From Casuarius casuarius (Eukaryota; Chordata; Aves; Casuariiformes; Casuariidae), in assembly GCA_003342895.1 (NCBI GenBank), contig PTFA01000010.1, positions 8,189,286 to 8,253,285 of the forward strand: a DNA stretch of 64,000 nucleotides, given 5' to 3'. Every line of letters begins with the position of its first letter. Positions within the stretch are counted from its first letter, which is position 1. Shown one piece after another: positions 1-15,197 of the stretch. Made by a program: the position numbers and the translations under genes. The notes beneath the pieces are model-generated. The model saw nothing but the letters and a program-made list of their open reading frames with translations, was not told the origin of the DNA and ran no database searches.

Positions 1-274
1 GGAGAAGTAATTACATTATAAAAGAGAGTATACAATGGTGATTTGTTCACTATTTTGCTCCTATAACAAATATAAATCTACATGTTGCAAGTAACAGTTT
101 GGTAGTGAATATAGGGGACAAGAGTTTCTAGGTTTCTCAGTACTTTACCTCTCTGCCTCTCTCATCTCATATGCCATTATGTGAAGACCATGAATTTACT
201 GTTAAAATGGGTGACCACATCCCTCCTTAGATACAATCTGTCAGGGCAGATCACCAGAGTACTCCTGTATATGT

Positions 275-294
275 GTATATATATATATATATAT
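275..294. repeat. (TA)n microsatellite
   Basis: A run of alternating T and A about 20 bp long, flanked by 'TATATGTG', in intron 14. Confidence 0.9.
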
Positions 295-3025
295 TTACAG
301 AACTGTGTCATCCTGCAACATGCCTTTTATGGCAATATTCTTTGTACTATTTATTATATATAATTCATTGCAAAGACCCAGATACTAGTTCTAACAATTT
401 AGATTCAAACTACTTTTCTTGTCCATCCCTTAGCATCTGATACTGACCATCAACAGCAGAAGCACAGCCCCAGGACTAAACAGATGCTTGCTCTGACTCA
501 GCATCGTGGTTCCGGCATGAAACATGAATCCAACTGCAAGTCTGGTAACCATTTGAATAATATAAATCTGCTTTTTTTCCAGAGGATTTTCCTTGATTAG
601 GAGGAATTTGGGGCCTATATTTTATATATCACTGAAATAATAGTAAACATTGCCTTTTAAAATACTGATCTGAAAAATGTTGTAGGTGAAATAGCCACAG
701 TAATTCTGAAGTGAGAAAGACTACAGGAAGATTACTATTTTTCCTACAGGAAAATTATAGTTTGCTTTCTGTTAATTCTTCATAATGCTGGAATGTCTTT
801 CATTATGAAGCAGAATGAAATAATACCAATTTTAAACAATTGAATTATAAAAATTCAGTTCAAGTGAAATGCCCGCTTCAGAAAAATCAAAAGATTTCAC
901 CCAATTCAGACTTTCAAAAGGTCACTTTGATGGGGAAGATTAGAAATATTTGTTTTCAATATATGATTTAAAACACGATTCCATGGAATGTGACATCTTT
1001 TCACAAAAGGTTCCATTATGAACAAAATGTTATTTTCCGATAGAGAAATATCCCAAAGGAAAATTCTCAACTTGTACGTAGTGCAGCACTTGCAGCATAC
1101 AGCCATAAGCAATTAAGAACAGCTACAAGGTCTATTTTTGGAAATAGCTTTCTATATGAAATTGTTTAAGATTAGTAACATTTGGAGCTGGTAAAAAATG
1201 TTTCAATGAAATGTTTTTCCATCAGAAAATAAAAAAATTTAAAAAGCTATTCATAAGAAGAGACTGATTTTAATGAATTGCTCCTTTTCTTTTTATTTGA
1301 ACAGGTTAGAATAATTGCTGAAATACTTCATTTTCACATTTTAAAATGAAAACATTTCATTTTGGGGGCTTGGATAACTTTTCAGTTAGAAATTTAATTT
1401 AGGAGAACCCATTAAAAATATAAAAGGTAGAAATAAAAAAAACCCCAACAACTTATAACTGATCTGATTTCTGTCATTCATTGGAGGATCAACACAAAGT
1501 ACATGGAGACTTTTTGGACAAAAAGTCATCAAGGCCTCAAAAATAAGGTAGGTAAAAATATACTTTCCCACTCAGTGCTAGTAAGTAAATTGTTTCATGG
1601 GCAACAGAACTGATGGGGCTTTGATTCCTATGCATTCATTGCTGGACTCTCTGGCACCTGAGCAGAGCCAAGCTCACACTCTCTCTTCTTCTGGGAACAG
1701 GAGGATCTGTCCTCTACTCAGGCACCGATTTTCTCAAAATGTAGAGGGAATCAACATCACCAAAATCACATCTCAATTTTGGTTCAAACTGACCACCAGG
1801 CTCAGAAGTTACTCATGGAGACCAGGCAGCGTCGGACAGGCTCCCTCACTGACAGCTTATGCGGTCACTAATGCCTTTTCTCCAGGACCTTGGGCAAGTG
1901 ACAGTAGGAGCAGTACAGCAGCTGCCCTGTCCTGCTGAATGCACTTTATCAAAGAGCTGCTGCATTTTGTATTTCTCCCCGGTCAAGCTGAGGGGGAACG
2001 GTTTGCTCCGAGTGCAAGCAGTTCAGCCAGCTCCCTTGAGTGACATGTCAGCAGATAGTGGCGAATCAGGTTTTTCCTCAGAGCGTTTCATTTGAACAGA
2101 GAATTTCAGCTCTTTGCTTCCCTTTGCTATATGGGCTACGTGAGGACTATCCACAGCCTGCTTTTAGTAACTGACAGTCCCATCATCTGCTATTAATTAC
2201 TGCAACCGATAAGTATGAAAACCTTTTCTTCTGAACTGTCAAATCAAGCTTAGTTAACAATTTTATGTCAGCTGAGAAAAGGCTGGGCTGCATCTGGGTG
2301 GACTGTTGAACTTACTCTGCATAACTAATAACTCCTACAGGAGGAATCCTGGATTGGACTAGCAGAAATGGCAACAAGCAGCACTGGGAATAAGATTTCC
2401 CTCAGGTTAAACAGCTCAAGCATATCAATATGGATTAGATTTCCAATGTCATAATAGCCCACGAAAGATTGCATTCCCCAAAGGCTCTATTATTTACCAG
2501 CAGCTCTAAATCACTTTACTATTTCTATCTTTTGTGGTATTTACAGTTAATTTGTGTGCTCTTCTCAAGGAACGTTAGTAGGGAGTACATCTTCTGCAAG
2601 CAACTCTCCTTGTTTCTTATTAAATGAAAGGTAGCTGCAAACTGACTGCAGGCTGCTCCACAGCATATGGTTACGAGCCCTCGCCTCCCCCCTGCCCAGC
2701 ACACTCCAAGATGTCACAGGCAAGAGTAATTGTTTGCTGGGTAGTTTTGGTTCCACCAGAACAGCTTCAGCCAAGATAGCAGAAAAGCAACTTGATTGTA
2801 CCAATTGCCTAATCACAGCAGTCCTTCAGATTGCTCTAAATGAGACCAAGCTATTAGAGCTGGATGCTAATCAGCAGTCAGTGCAATCACTGGGGAGCAG
2901 ACACTGCCATCTGCATGCTTGTTTATTGCGCTTTGGAATTATTTAATGTTTGATTTATGGTGGTGAATTGTGTCCTGGCAAACATTTGCTCTGTGAAACT
3001 CTCTGCTCCCTCGCCCATTAAAAAT

Positions 3026-3076
3026 CAGGGCCTGATCCATGTGAAAGACTCCTGCTGAGTTCGCTGTGTTTTGGAT
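3026..3076. repeat. Palindromic sauropsid repeat (GGCCTGATCC family)
   Basis: The segment opens GGGCCTGATCC and closes GGATCAGGCC, so its ends are inverted repeats of about 10 bp around a short core containing 'AAAGACTCCTGCTGAGTT'. This ends-and-core pattern resembles a short palindromic repeat that I know to be frequent in bird, crocodilian and turtle DNA. The family name is not certain. Confidence 0.55.
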
Positions 3077-3997
3077 CAGGCCTCTGGGTCTCAAGACTGG
3101 CAGAGAATGTACCATTTCTGTCCAATTTTTTAGCTCAAATTTAGAAGAAGATCAAGTGTTTTCCATCAACATTTTTGTGTTGACTTTTGAGAGAATCTTC
3201 ATAGTGGGCCAGCTTACTGCGATACAGAAAGGATGACCTACACTTATATATACATTTTCCTGAAAAATTCAGCCTGAAGCAGACATCTGCCTTGGAAAAA
3301 TTTCAGCCCAGATGGCTAAAATTCGGCAAAGACGTACACAACTGAAAATAGAATTTTATAATGGAAAGTAGTGTACAACTTTAATAATAGGGGGGTACTA
3401 CCATACCATAGCAGGAACCATAAGGGAAGAATTCAGGCTACAATTCTTTCAAATGTACTTCAGAAAATACTATCTATCCATATTTCTTCCTTTTGCTTGA
3501 AAGACATATCAAAGTTAGGTCTTATTTTTGTCTGATCCTTCAGACATTAACGTTACAACTCAGCAGCTCAAAACTGGTCTTTCCCTCTAAACATTATTAA
3601 GCAAGGTTTATCTGAGAAGTATAAAACCATGTCAAGTGATCAAAAGAAGTCCAGGGTGTTATAGTTCCTCTCTGCATTGAGAAAGTAGAGAAGCTGTGTG
3701 CTTAAATGTTGTTGAAATCTAAGCTGTTAAATCAGCATTACTTGGTGCTCAGATAAAAAAATCTGTCTGGATGTTTCAGTACAAGAAAATATACACAGTT
3801 TCAGGTCTACTGTACCTTAAATCGCCAGCATACTGCAAGGATCCTCAAAACATTAAGGCATAACAGATGAAAAACATAATTTCGCTCAGGCTAATGCTGA
3901 ACTTTTGGGGTGCCAATTCTGCTTTCACCTCATCCCTGTTGATTCAGTTCTCTTGAGCAGAATGTGAGGACATGAGCCAGAATATGGTTTAAAGTCA

Positions 3998-4056
3998 TAT
4001 AAGAAATCTGCTGTAATTTACACCAGCATAAACCCAGAGTAACTCCACTGGCATAG
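3998..4056. repeat. Fragment of a sauropsid palindromic repeat (TTTACACCAG type)
   Basis: Contains 'GTAATTTACACCAGCATAAA' followed by 'AGTAACTCCACTGGCAT'. This matches the frequent reptile/bird repeat carrying 'GATTTACACCAGCTGAGGATCTGG' and 'GGAGTTACTCC' modules. It is diverged and short. Confidence 0.4.
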
Positions 4057-7052
4057 ATGGCTTGAAGTAACAAGACACTGACAATTTGGCTTGAAGTGTT
4101 AGCTGCAGCAAGCTTATTTTTATTTCTTTTAACCAGACAATAGTTTAAAAATAAAATTTCTAATGACTATGGTCAGGATGCTAGACTGCTACGGAGTAAA
4201 TAGGATAAGGCTTTGTTCTGGCTAGTGGCACCCTATTTCAAATACACATTCACAGCATCCCTTGCTGTGAACCTCCTGCCCATCTCTTTGGACTGAATAC
4301 ACTCCAAGAAAATGTACAGCAAGTAAAACCCATTCTACACGAGAGATCTAGCAGGAACTGCCTGTCGGTTTAGCTAAGTTAATTATCAACACATGCAGAT
4401 TTGCGTTGAGAAGGTAAGCTCCAAAAATCAACAGTGTTCATGCATATTAGTAAAAGCATAGAGGGCCAGGATGAAATCCATAATAAAATTTATTTACAAG
4501 AATGAATGGTGGTGCATCTCCAATAGCTACTTTAAAACATTATCAGCCTGCTTTAGTAGCTAACAGATCCCACATAACTCCCCTTTGCAAAAAGCCTTCT
4601 GAAAAGCTTTATAATAAGGCATGACTCAATCTTTAAGCAACTGGGGGCAAAAAATCCACAGACACTTTAGTGCCAAAATATGTTTTTGTTAGCAAATGCA
4701 TTTGTTGGGTTTATTTCTGACATATTCTTGAAACCTCAAAAATGCAGCACGCTCATTTTGCAACTGACTCATTGTGCACCAATTTTCAACCTTTTCCCTT
4801 GTTTTTTTTTAATACAGTTCAGTTATGCCCTTCACTCCACCCACAAATTAAGGGTTTATTATGGAAATTCTGACAGAGCCTTCACTATAGTGGTGCTTGC
4901 AGGCACCATCATGATAAATAATTTACTATTTAATGACTCCTGATGTAATCACAGCTGGAGTCATATTTGCTAACATCAATCTCCCTATTGTTATTCAGGA
5001 GGAGGAAGATGATAGGGAAAAAACACTCTTCTCTGAGTCCATCTTTTTAGCTCCCAACTTTAAAATGAGTGTTTAAATTGGTAAAGAGAGAGTTTACCAC
5101 CACAATCCAACCTCTACATTTGTTTATGTTGGATGATGCTTTTGTTCTGGCTTGCATTACTCAGATGGATAAAGCTCAGAAGGGTTCTGCTCTACTGCCC
5201 TGTTTTCTCTTAGTGTTTCTGCATTTTTTAAATGCTACCAAATGGTTGCTTTTGGCTCCCAGCGTTATCACATGTTGTCTATAAGTATGGAAATAGTTAT
5301 GGTAATATGGACGTAAATCATAACTGTAAATACCACATAAAGAAGACTGCCATATAATTATAAAAATACCTAATAGATTTCTTTTTCAAAGACAGCACAG
5401 CTGTCCCTTCTAACCTTTCATTTGTAGATTCTTTTCTCTCCTGTTTTTATTTATAGGTTGCCATGCAGTTTGACATAGCACACCACAATTTTTGTTTCTA
5501 ATTTTGAAAAGAAAAGAAAAAGAAAGAATACTCATTTCATCATAAAGAAGCATTAGTTCACAATTTTAAAAAGAAACTAATGCCAGCTCTAGAACATCAT
5601 CTTGGAACCAATCTCCCTCTTAATACATTTCAAAAGAATCTGTCAATGGCTACATACCACAATTTAAAATTAAACCCTGCTATCGAACTAAAGATAGGGT
5701 CGGCCAAATGGCACATGTCACGTGTTGGGAAAGAAGCTCCAATCTTGTTCTAAATGTCTCAGTGTTTTTATGAAAAGAACCACAATAGGCTATTATGCTG
5801 CCCACAACAAAATTATTTTTTTATACCCTACTTAGAGAAAAACAGGTTGAAAAGTGCTACGGGTAAACTTGCACTATGCAACATGTCATGTTAATGAAAG
5901 GAGTAAAGCCTTATGCAGCGCTGATGTTGCCAAAAAGGGTTTTATATATTGTCTGGAAACTGCCACCATACGTTTCATCCCTTTCCAATCAGCTTAGGAA
6001 CGACTAAACACAAAGGGATACAAGTGTATGTTAACCCTCCTTTACGGTGGACTTGAACATTGCTTTGTCATGCGCTGACTCATTCTTACCTCTTCATTGC
6101 TACCTTAAACTTACATACAAAGCCCTGAGAGCCACAAAAGAGAGGCTGCAGACAGCACCGCTCGTGCAAAATGAATAGGAGGCTGCTGTCTTTGACTCTT
6201 TGAAACATTTTTGCCTCAAAGCTTTTATCTATCACTAAGCAACCACTTCAGAGATCTGCGTCTATGCCTTCTACATGGCAAACCCCACATTTTAAGCCAA
6301 ATGGTAGGAGACATTGCAAGGGAAGGAAGTTCCTCTTAACCATCAGAAATACACAGTTCTCTATCTCTGTCTGTCTCAGAAAGAATATAAAAAGAGTTAA
6401 TATGGCTGTATGTAGAACAATGCACAGTTCTTAATGGGAGAATTACGTTCTGATTCTCTTTTGTGCAAACAGCTAAAAACTAGAAAAAGCCGGTGGGAAA
6501 GATCAGCCTGGACTAGAAGTATACTAACTGCTTATTGGTACACATTTTTAAGCAGATGAAACATTTGAATCTGCGCTGCATTTTTATCAGTCTGCACCAA
6601 CTGGCCTTTGTCCAAAAATGTGTCATTTTATCAGATGTGTCGCTTGGTTGGGAGGCTGCCATGACTGAATGTTAAAATAATTTCTCCAGGGGGATGAAGC
6701 TGATCCCAAAGGTTTTCTAGTTCCAAGGGGGAGATCGTTTTTCACCACCAGCTGAAGCCTGATGTCAGACATGCCCCTGCTTCATTTATTCTGCTCAGAG
6801 GTTGAAACCCAGCTTGTCCTTCCTGACTCCAATATTGTTTCACGTTTGGGCACATATCAGCTACTACACAGAGAACTGTTAAAGCAGGAGAGCCCATGTG
6901 ACATGGGAAAATGGTTTAGGGGAAGCAGTTTGACAGCAGGATGTGGTCATTTCTATTGTGCTATTAAAATAGGGATATCTGGGAAGCTTAACTTTGTTTT
7001 CACTATGTAAACATGTATATTTTAGCCTTATGTGCCAAAAAAATGCAAATAC

Positions 7053-7071
7053 ATGCACACACACACACACG
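7053..7071. repeat. (CA)n microsatellite
   Basis: A short alternating CA run in intron 14, slightly interrupted on both sides. Confidence 0.85.
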
Positions 7072-8179
7072 CAAACACCCCACACAGCAAATGTTTGCCC
7101 CTTCAGTACAGCATCTGGTTTCTCAACAGAACAAAGTCATGTGCACCTAAAAGAAGGCTAATTTGTACTGAAAGAACAAAAGCCTGGGTTCCATGTGGGT
7201 CGGACTCTAGTGTTTTATTTTACATTTGTAGTTTGGTTGGAGAACAACAAGGAAGCTGCAGTGATTGAACACCTTTCATAATGTCATCTCATGAAAATAT
7301 CTTGACATATTTTTATTCCCTTCTATTTGTTTTCTCCAGAACAATGAGTGGAGTGATAGAAATCACCAGTTCCCATACAATACACGCTTAAATTAAAGCA
7401 CTACAGTTTAATTCTTCAAACAGAATAGTGGCTAAGCCTTGCCCACACTGATGGTTGAAACCGAGTTTGCAACAACTATATTTAGATTATGCTTAAATGA
7501 CATTAAGATGGCTATACCATTGTTTTTTTTGACTTGCGTGATGATTGTTCCAAGAACATTGTTGGAAATCTATGCTACAGACTGGTTACCACATGCTTAC
7601 AATAGACATTTAATATGATAAAGCTAAACTGTGTTACTTCATCATCTCTAAGCATTTACCTTGAGGCAGTATTGATGAAAATGATAGCCTTTTGGAATCA
7701 GCTGGAGTTTGGTTTTCTAACAGGTTTAAGTTGTAAAGGCAGAGCAGATATCTGCAATTGAGATCATTCACTGCAGCATTTACCAAATACACAGGCATCT
7801 CCAGTACCATTTCTCCTCTTAAACCAAAATACTTCTGTAGTGCTCAAGTTAAGGGCTTGAAATTAAAAGTTATCAAATAAACACCATATGGCCCTAAAGC
7901 TGGACCAGTGCCAGACACATTAATAACTTTCTGACCTCTCTTCTTCATAAATATGGAGCAGTCAAGAGAGCATGAACAACTGCTTCAGGTAGGCAATAAG
8001 TATTTACAATGCTGGTAATATTTCCCACACAAAGTAATCAAAATATTATCACAGATAATTTTATTGTCAGACTTTCAAACCTGTATTGTGGGTTTCTCTA
8101 TATAGATATATTAAACATATCTGAGTGATCCAGTGGTGTGAATTTAGAAAACATACAGAGGTTAGAGAGCAATATCCCT

Positions 8180-8211
8180 TTTGAAGTGAATTAAGCCACT
8201 TTCACTTCAAA
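8180..8211. repeat. Perfect 11-bp inverted repeat
   Basis: TTTGAAGTGAA at 8180-8190 is exactly complementary to TTCACTTCAAA at 8201-8211, with a 10-nt loop between them. No mobile element is recognised around it. Confidence 0.8.
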
Positions 8212-11200
8212 TGAGAATGTCCACACAAGGGACCAATGAGCTTTAAGAGTTAACTCAGATTAATTGCATTTTTCTGTGAAGCTGGTTCCTTGACATTGCC
8301 CAAGAAAGCTAAAAGTCAAAGAAAATCTGTCCCTTGAAATCACAGCCTTGAATATTTCCAAAGCTGCTGCAACAAAGATCAGTAGATACTAGGGGAGGGA
8401 GGAAGGAATTCTATTTGTTCAATTTGTATTTCTGTTTTTTACAAGATGCAAAATTCTTCCGAAGAATAATGAAAGGCTTCTTTCCCTCCTCCCTTCCCCA
8501 GACAACAGGGAAAAGAAAACTTGCATGATAAACCTGAGTAGGGGTGCCGCTTTTCTGGGGATAGGTATGCCTTCAAGGGAGCCGAGCAAAAAAACTGTTA
8601 CAGAAACACACTCCTTCTTTAAAGCAAACTTTTGTTATCACTTGAGTGGGAAAAGCTCTTGAGGATGTTTGTAATACGCCTGAAACAATAGGGCCTCCCT
8701 GGGCTTTGGCCTTTCGCTATATGTATATGCAATTCTAATTAAAAACAAAGATGAACAAATTCTTGGAGAGAAGAAAGCGGGGGTGGAGGGAAGGGCAGAA
8801 TTGATGCAGAGATAACTGTGCAGGGGAAAAATATGCAGTAAAGACTAGGGAACCTCAAGATTATTAACTGTGATATCAGCTGTTGCTGTTTACAAAGACT
8901 CTTGATAATGGCCTTTCTGTTTAATTCTCTGATCCTGGTACGACAAACACCTTGTCAGTTCACAGTATTTATCTACAAGACATGACTTGGCCTTAACATG
9001 AAAGTAGTTTTTTTTTTTTTAATTGAGAACCAAGTCTGTATGGCAGGTAAATGGTTAATGCTGAACAACATGTACATGATAATTCATCAACTCCCTTACA
9101 AAAATTAGGATATTATTCTTTATTATGGTGCCCTGTAATTCTAAAGTAAATCATGCCAAGATACTATCTTGCAGGTCTATAGATCAGATATCATTACCCA
9201 GAAAAAAAGAAAAAAAAGCTTTCATGCACTTACCTTATCCTCTAGCCGGATCAGTCTGGCTCCTACAGTATAGTATCCTTTGTCTACCCCTTTTTCTAAA
9301 TAAAAAAAGAATAAAAATGGGACATGCATGAGATGGAGAATAAACTTAAACTAAGAATTATATCTAACACTATTTAAAAGAGAAGTTGGTAAAATATTAG
9401 GGCAGTATATGTAACACCAACATAACAAGAGAAAAATTCTTCATCGTACACAGAAGTGAAAGAGAGTAGTGGGCGAGAAGGGATTTAATTCGTCTAACTG
9501 ACATGCTTATGCTAAGAGCCTAGAGGGCAACTTGGACTTAGGTGGAGGCAGTCCATGGACATGAATGACAAGAGAGAGTGTCAGAGACGACTTTATTCCT
9601 TGTTTAATTATCTCAATTAGCTGCACATCATTAAGTGGCACAGACATGCTCTCTGGGCATACACTCCTTTTTTTGGATATCACTTACATGACATGTGCAA
9701 TGCACACTATCTATCCATAATGACATAACATATATAGATATAAAATATCTATCCCCTCATGATGGCTCTGCAAATGAGTGACACTGGGAACAGCCCTCAC
9801 TTTTCAATCTTCGTCTCCCCTCCCAGCTTTTGTGACACCTGCTCATTTAAGCCCAATTATGCGATTTGTTTTACTTACCCTCTGTGAATTGTGGGACTGG
9901 GACTCAGAACTGAAAGCTGGGCAAAGTCGGGTTTATCCTTTGTATTTACTTGGTCAATTGCAAATGAATGCCATATTTAGGGGCTGTTCTTTTGCAGGAA
10001 ATGAGGCACAATAATACATGTATTGTGAGATGGGAGAAAATGTTTATGAGAAAAAAACCCCAAACACTTAAGTGACTTAGAAGCCTGTGTCGATGGTACT
10101 TGGATACACTTCTAGCTACTAAACTATTTATTTTTCCAATAAAAGGATGGATTAATTGCTTCTTGTTTTTCCCATAGATCATTTCAGGTTTATGAGTGGC
10201 TGAGCTTTTTTTAAAGCTATTTCAGTCTATTTTGCTTAGGGCATGAGCACAACATGAAGAAGGGTTTATGGGAAGGCAGGCTGAGGTGTGAATTTACAGT
10301 GCATCAGCCTCTGCAGTAACTGCCTATATGTGTGCTCATTCACAGTGAACTCACATTCTTGCATTACTCTGTGGATGTTACTTGGTTTACAGTAAGGAGG
10401 GTATAGTACACGACACAAAAGCATTGTATACTTTTACTAATGTGGTATGTTCGGTGACACATTTGCACCAATGTTCATCTGGAGGTAACTCAGACTGTAT
10501 GTACCTGACCATAGAGGAAGACCCTAGCGAGAAGCAATGCTGGCAGAGCACCCTTCTTGTTTTCCCCCTCCTCCACAGACCATCCAGAAAGCTAAAACAG
10601 TCCTGGTCCCTTGACAGCTCCTTTCTAGAAAGCAGAAATGTTTTATCAAAGCATCTGGAGGAGTAAATTCCATAATGAGAGACAATTCAAAGATTGTTCA
10701 AGGACACTGTGTGGGGACAGAAAATAAATGACACAGCTTGGCTCATGCACATATGTTGCTCATCATTCATTAGTTCACAAACACAGAAACCTCTTAAAAT
10801 ATGAGGGGCTGAGGCTCGAGTTTATCTTTGTACTCGTCTCTGCCTAAAATGAAATAATTGACTCTGCAACCTGCTCGGTAGTTCGTAAATCTGCAGAAAC
10901 GTCATCTTTCAAAGTGTATGTAGGAACAACCATGCATATTTTTGTGTTTAAGGATTTCTAAACTGAGAAGTGATTTGCAGAGACATGGGGAGGCAGTGTT
11001 TCTGCTTAGGTCTAAGACACTCCCTCCCCCTGCAAAAAACAGAACCAAAACCTGCTAAGCACTTTTTTTTTTTTTAAAGAATATGTTTCTCACCATCTCT
11101 AATGACATCCTTCACATATTCAACGAGAGATCTAAAACCAACCAAACCAAATTAATAATACTTTTTACTTTAGCTATTCTAGAATGAGACATGGAGCAGA

Positions 11201-12660
11201 AAACAAGAGAGCAGGAAGCAGACAAGCAGTAAGAAGCTATTTTGTAGCATGTGGCACCCCTACCAGAGGACATGAAAAGCATGATGTACATGCATGTAAC
11301 TGTGCTATGTCCACCCCTTTACTGGCATGCATGCTGTGTAAGTCACAAAAGGCTGTACTCTTTCCCACTTATTAGCCTCCATTTAAATCAGCATTCAGCT
11401 CCAATTTACAAGCATTTTCCTCTAATAAAGGATGTCTTTAGTAAACAGGCTTTATATTCGATGTGCTGAGTGTTGTGGTAAGGAGGGTGGGCAGAAGTTC
11501 AGATAACATTGCTCTAATACATTTGATTTCTATCTCATGTTTACACCTTCTTTCTTGAGTCTTTTCAAGATACAGGATTTTAGACTTCTACATTGGCTTA
11601 TTTGTTTTTAGATAGTTGAAAAGATTAAATGGCTAACTATAGATCTGAAATGTCTTAATTTTTAAGTTCTTTACTTCCCAAAATAACTTTTTTTAGTACT
11701 GATTTTTGTTTGTTCTTTGTGTTGGTCTGCAATAAAACAGACTGGCTAAGCAATCTGATAACAGTGTACAAACACAAACGAAGCATTCATGATCATCATA
11801 AAAGAAGCTACACTTAGATATAACAGGATGAAGAAACATACAGACAAATTTTAGCTCAGCAGAAAACCCCCCTGAAAATCCTGAAACCAGCATGTATCAC
11901 ATGGTTGGTATGATATAAAAACCTTAATTTTGTATATTTAGATTTGAACCAGGTAAAATACTAGTATATGAAAAATAGGTATTATACTTAAGGAGACTGA
12001 ATAGTTCTTGAGTCCTCTAGTCCACTTGTCTTGGCTAATATATAAATTTTTTCCCTGAAGGCCTACACTTTCCTGCATATACATACTATGCTACTTTCAA
12101 AACAACATGATCCTGTATTTATTTCCTAATATTTTCACAAAGGTGAGGCATCTCCTTTTCTAATGATCATCATGAGATGCCTCTTGTCTAAAATTTTAAA
12201 ACTAAATAATCCCATTAGTTGAGAAAACAAGAAAGGTCATCCCAAATCATTTCCCCAAATGGAAGCACATGAAGTAAACGACATATTACTGGTTATTCAG
12301 TTTTGTTTTCTTTTACGAAAGAATAGCAATTGTAATCTGAAATGAGTTCGAGGAAAACAGCAAAGCAAATGAGGGACAGCACCAGAATCTTAATTTTTTT
12401 ACTCAATTACTGTGTTCCATCTCATCAGAATATATGAAACGTTTAAGAAAACAGATTTTTTCTTTGGTTAGAAAAAAATACTAATGGTGAACATTAAGAC
12501 GGTGAATGAATTGTTGCCAGATGGTCTGAAAATGATAAAAGCTGGAAATGATCTGCTTTACTTTTACAGAGCAAGAGACCTTGCTTGATTTTTAATTTTA
12601 TGATGTATGCACCTAGAAATATGCTAACTCAAAATGTTCTAAAATCTATTTGAAAACTTT

Positions 12661-12692
12661 TTCTTCTTTTTTTTTAAACAAAAAAAGAAGAA
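12661..12692. repeat. Perfect 13-bp inverted repeat in a pyrimidine/purine tract
   Basis: TTCTTC followed by seven T at 12661-12673 pairs perfectly with seven A followed by GAAGAA at 12680-12692, leaving a 6-nt loop. It could arise from low-complexity sequence. Confidence 0.8.
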
Positions 12693-15197
12693 TTTGAGCT
12701 TTGTGACCCTAGGATATTCCAGATTCCTAAAGACATCTCAAAACCTCAGGAAATTATATCAAGTACAGGATTGGGACTACAGGAAGTGGGATGGTGTAAG
12801 AGATACCACTACCTTCCTGTGTCTAACTTGATGCAACTGAAACCTCCTGGATCTGTATTTGTTCTGATTCTGTAAAAACTCTGTGTAGGCAAAACTGTGA
12901 TGAGCTTATGGCAAAATCTAGGTTTCTGTGTTTATAAGGTGGGTGTTCTTCTCCAAACATGTCAAGATTGCCTTTTTAAACCTAAAGCCCATAAAATGGC
13001 AAACAATAAAGTTGCCTTAAGTATCATGACTTTTGATTGAGTCTCTTTTCTTGTCAGCCAGAGCCCTTTAAAACCGATAGGCAGGAGGGATTAAAAAGAT
13101 GGAATACTTAAATCCTACATCAAGATTTTTTGATTTCTCTTGGGCAACCTAAAAAAAAAGTATAAAGATTAAACCACCAAAATATTTTTAGGTTAGAAGG
13201 CTATACTGTAATATAGAAAACTGTGTGATAAACTTAACTTTTCCATGATGAAGCGTCTACAGTATACAGTGAAAGTATGAATTTCTAGTTTTTTCAAGTT
13301 GCAAAATTCTAGCTGCCATCACAGTGAGCAACTTGCCAAGTTAAAGAGGTACAACCATCTTTCAATAAACAAAACAATCCTAAACAGGAGGTCACTCTGC
13401 CTATCTGTTTCATTTACCCAGCCTTTGAGATGACACAGCTTGCTCAAGCAGTACATGAGGAATAATATAATCAATTTGCTAAAGAGAAGCCATAAACACT
13501 GAATCCACTATGAACTACATCACACTTCTGCACTTTCATCAGAAGGTGCTGATGGCAGCATTTAGTCACACAATCAGAACAGTAGTTATAAAACAACTAA
13601 TACAGCAAATGCAATATAAAATATAAGTTTATTTAGTAGCTTTTTATCAAGAATGAAATTCACCGCTGTGAGGAAGACCCAGACAAGCAGTAAATTAGCT
13701 TTTATTAGGTTCCAGGCCCTCAAAGTGGAATAGATGTGATATTCCTGCTGGCTCTTTGCATTGAGGTGGACTATCCCCAGAAACAAAAACAACTTTCAGA
13801 GACAAGACTGTGAACAGCTGACAGCTACAGAAAATGTGCTTGCTCCTAAGAGTTTTTATTTTTGACCAAGTTCCCTTTGATATTGTCTCCAGAAGGGATG
13901 GAATAAACCAGTTCCTGCAGAAATGTGGATGTCTCTCATTTGAAATATTAATCCACCTTTAAAAATAAAATTAAACAAAGTATATTTATTATGCTTTAAA
14001 AGATATTATGGCACAGTTTTTCCTTACTGGCTGGGAAGGCAAGAGCATCAGAAAGCTTAGGTGGCATTTAACAGAAATAAAGCAAACAATGGAACTGCCA
14101 AAAATTTTACGAGAAAGCCTTTTTCTCCAGAGATTCCTACCTGTGTTCTGTAGACACAGGAGGTTCAGAGGAACTGCTGATAAACATCAGTCCTTTGAAT
14201 ATTTTTCTGAACCCAGACACTGGATCTTTTGTTTTATCTTGGCATTATTCTTCACCTCTGCCCCTGAAAAGCTATAGCAAGTCTCAAAAATTGCATTCAA
14301 AAGCAATTTACTCCATCAGGTGTAGTGAAGGTCAAGTATGACACTCTTCTTATTTGTATCTTTACATAAGTGTTTGCTTTGTTAATTCTAGAAATTTTAT
14401 TAACACATACTTTGCCTCTATGCTAAAAGTTTCAATTATTATGGGGTCTGTTTACTATTAGGGAAATCTGTTTCATTTTACAGACTTGTGTGTATTATGT
14501 GGAGCACTGACACAAACTTTCAATGAAACCAAGCCACAGAGTGTATAAATCACTGACAAAACGGGATGGAACTCTTAGAAAATTTATTCATTATCTTTTT
14601 AACTTTTTAAAATACATTTCAGTACATAAATACACTTCAATACATAAAAAGTTTCAAATGAAGCTACTTGGAGCCAGGACCAAAAAAAGCAAGAAGGGCT
14701 GATTCTTCCTAAAATGTGTATGTGTAAGTTAAATCAAGAATCTTCTTGCCCCAGAATACTAAGGAAGTCAAAAGTCTACATGTGATCCAGAGGAAAACAG
14801 GCAAGCTTGTTGAAGAAAAATCAGCAAGGGCTACTAAATTCACAGAAACCATGTCAGGAAGTCTCTGATTTGCAAATAGTTGGAAGCTAACAGGAAGGTT
14901 AGACCCTTTTGCATACCCTTTTCTTCTACATTTCCCAAAGCACCTTGCTTTTGGTTCCATCAGAGGCAGGGCTGCTGTGACCCAGTGTGGTTGTTCCTAT
15001 GTCCTTGCATCTTAATCTTGTTTTAAAACTGCTTTCAGTGCTTTTTATCTTTCAGAAGCTGACTTAATAATAATCTCTTCCAGTGAATTCAGATTCTGGA
15101 TCTTTTATGACATCATTTACTTTTGAAATGTAATACTATAGACACACTGTAATTACTTCATATAATATTATCAAAGTTGACAACAGGGTTTCAGTAA

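Noticed and set aside
14926..14962. Possible KCNQ1 exon 15 (TCTTCTAC match to the rc of V-E-D codons)
   Set aside because: Only a few bases match. The reading frame gives no RLNRVEDK pattern and there are no proper splice sites.
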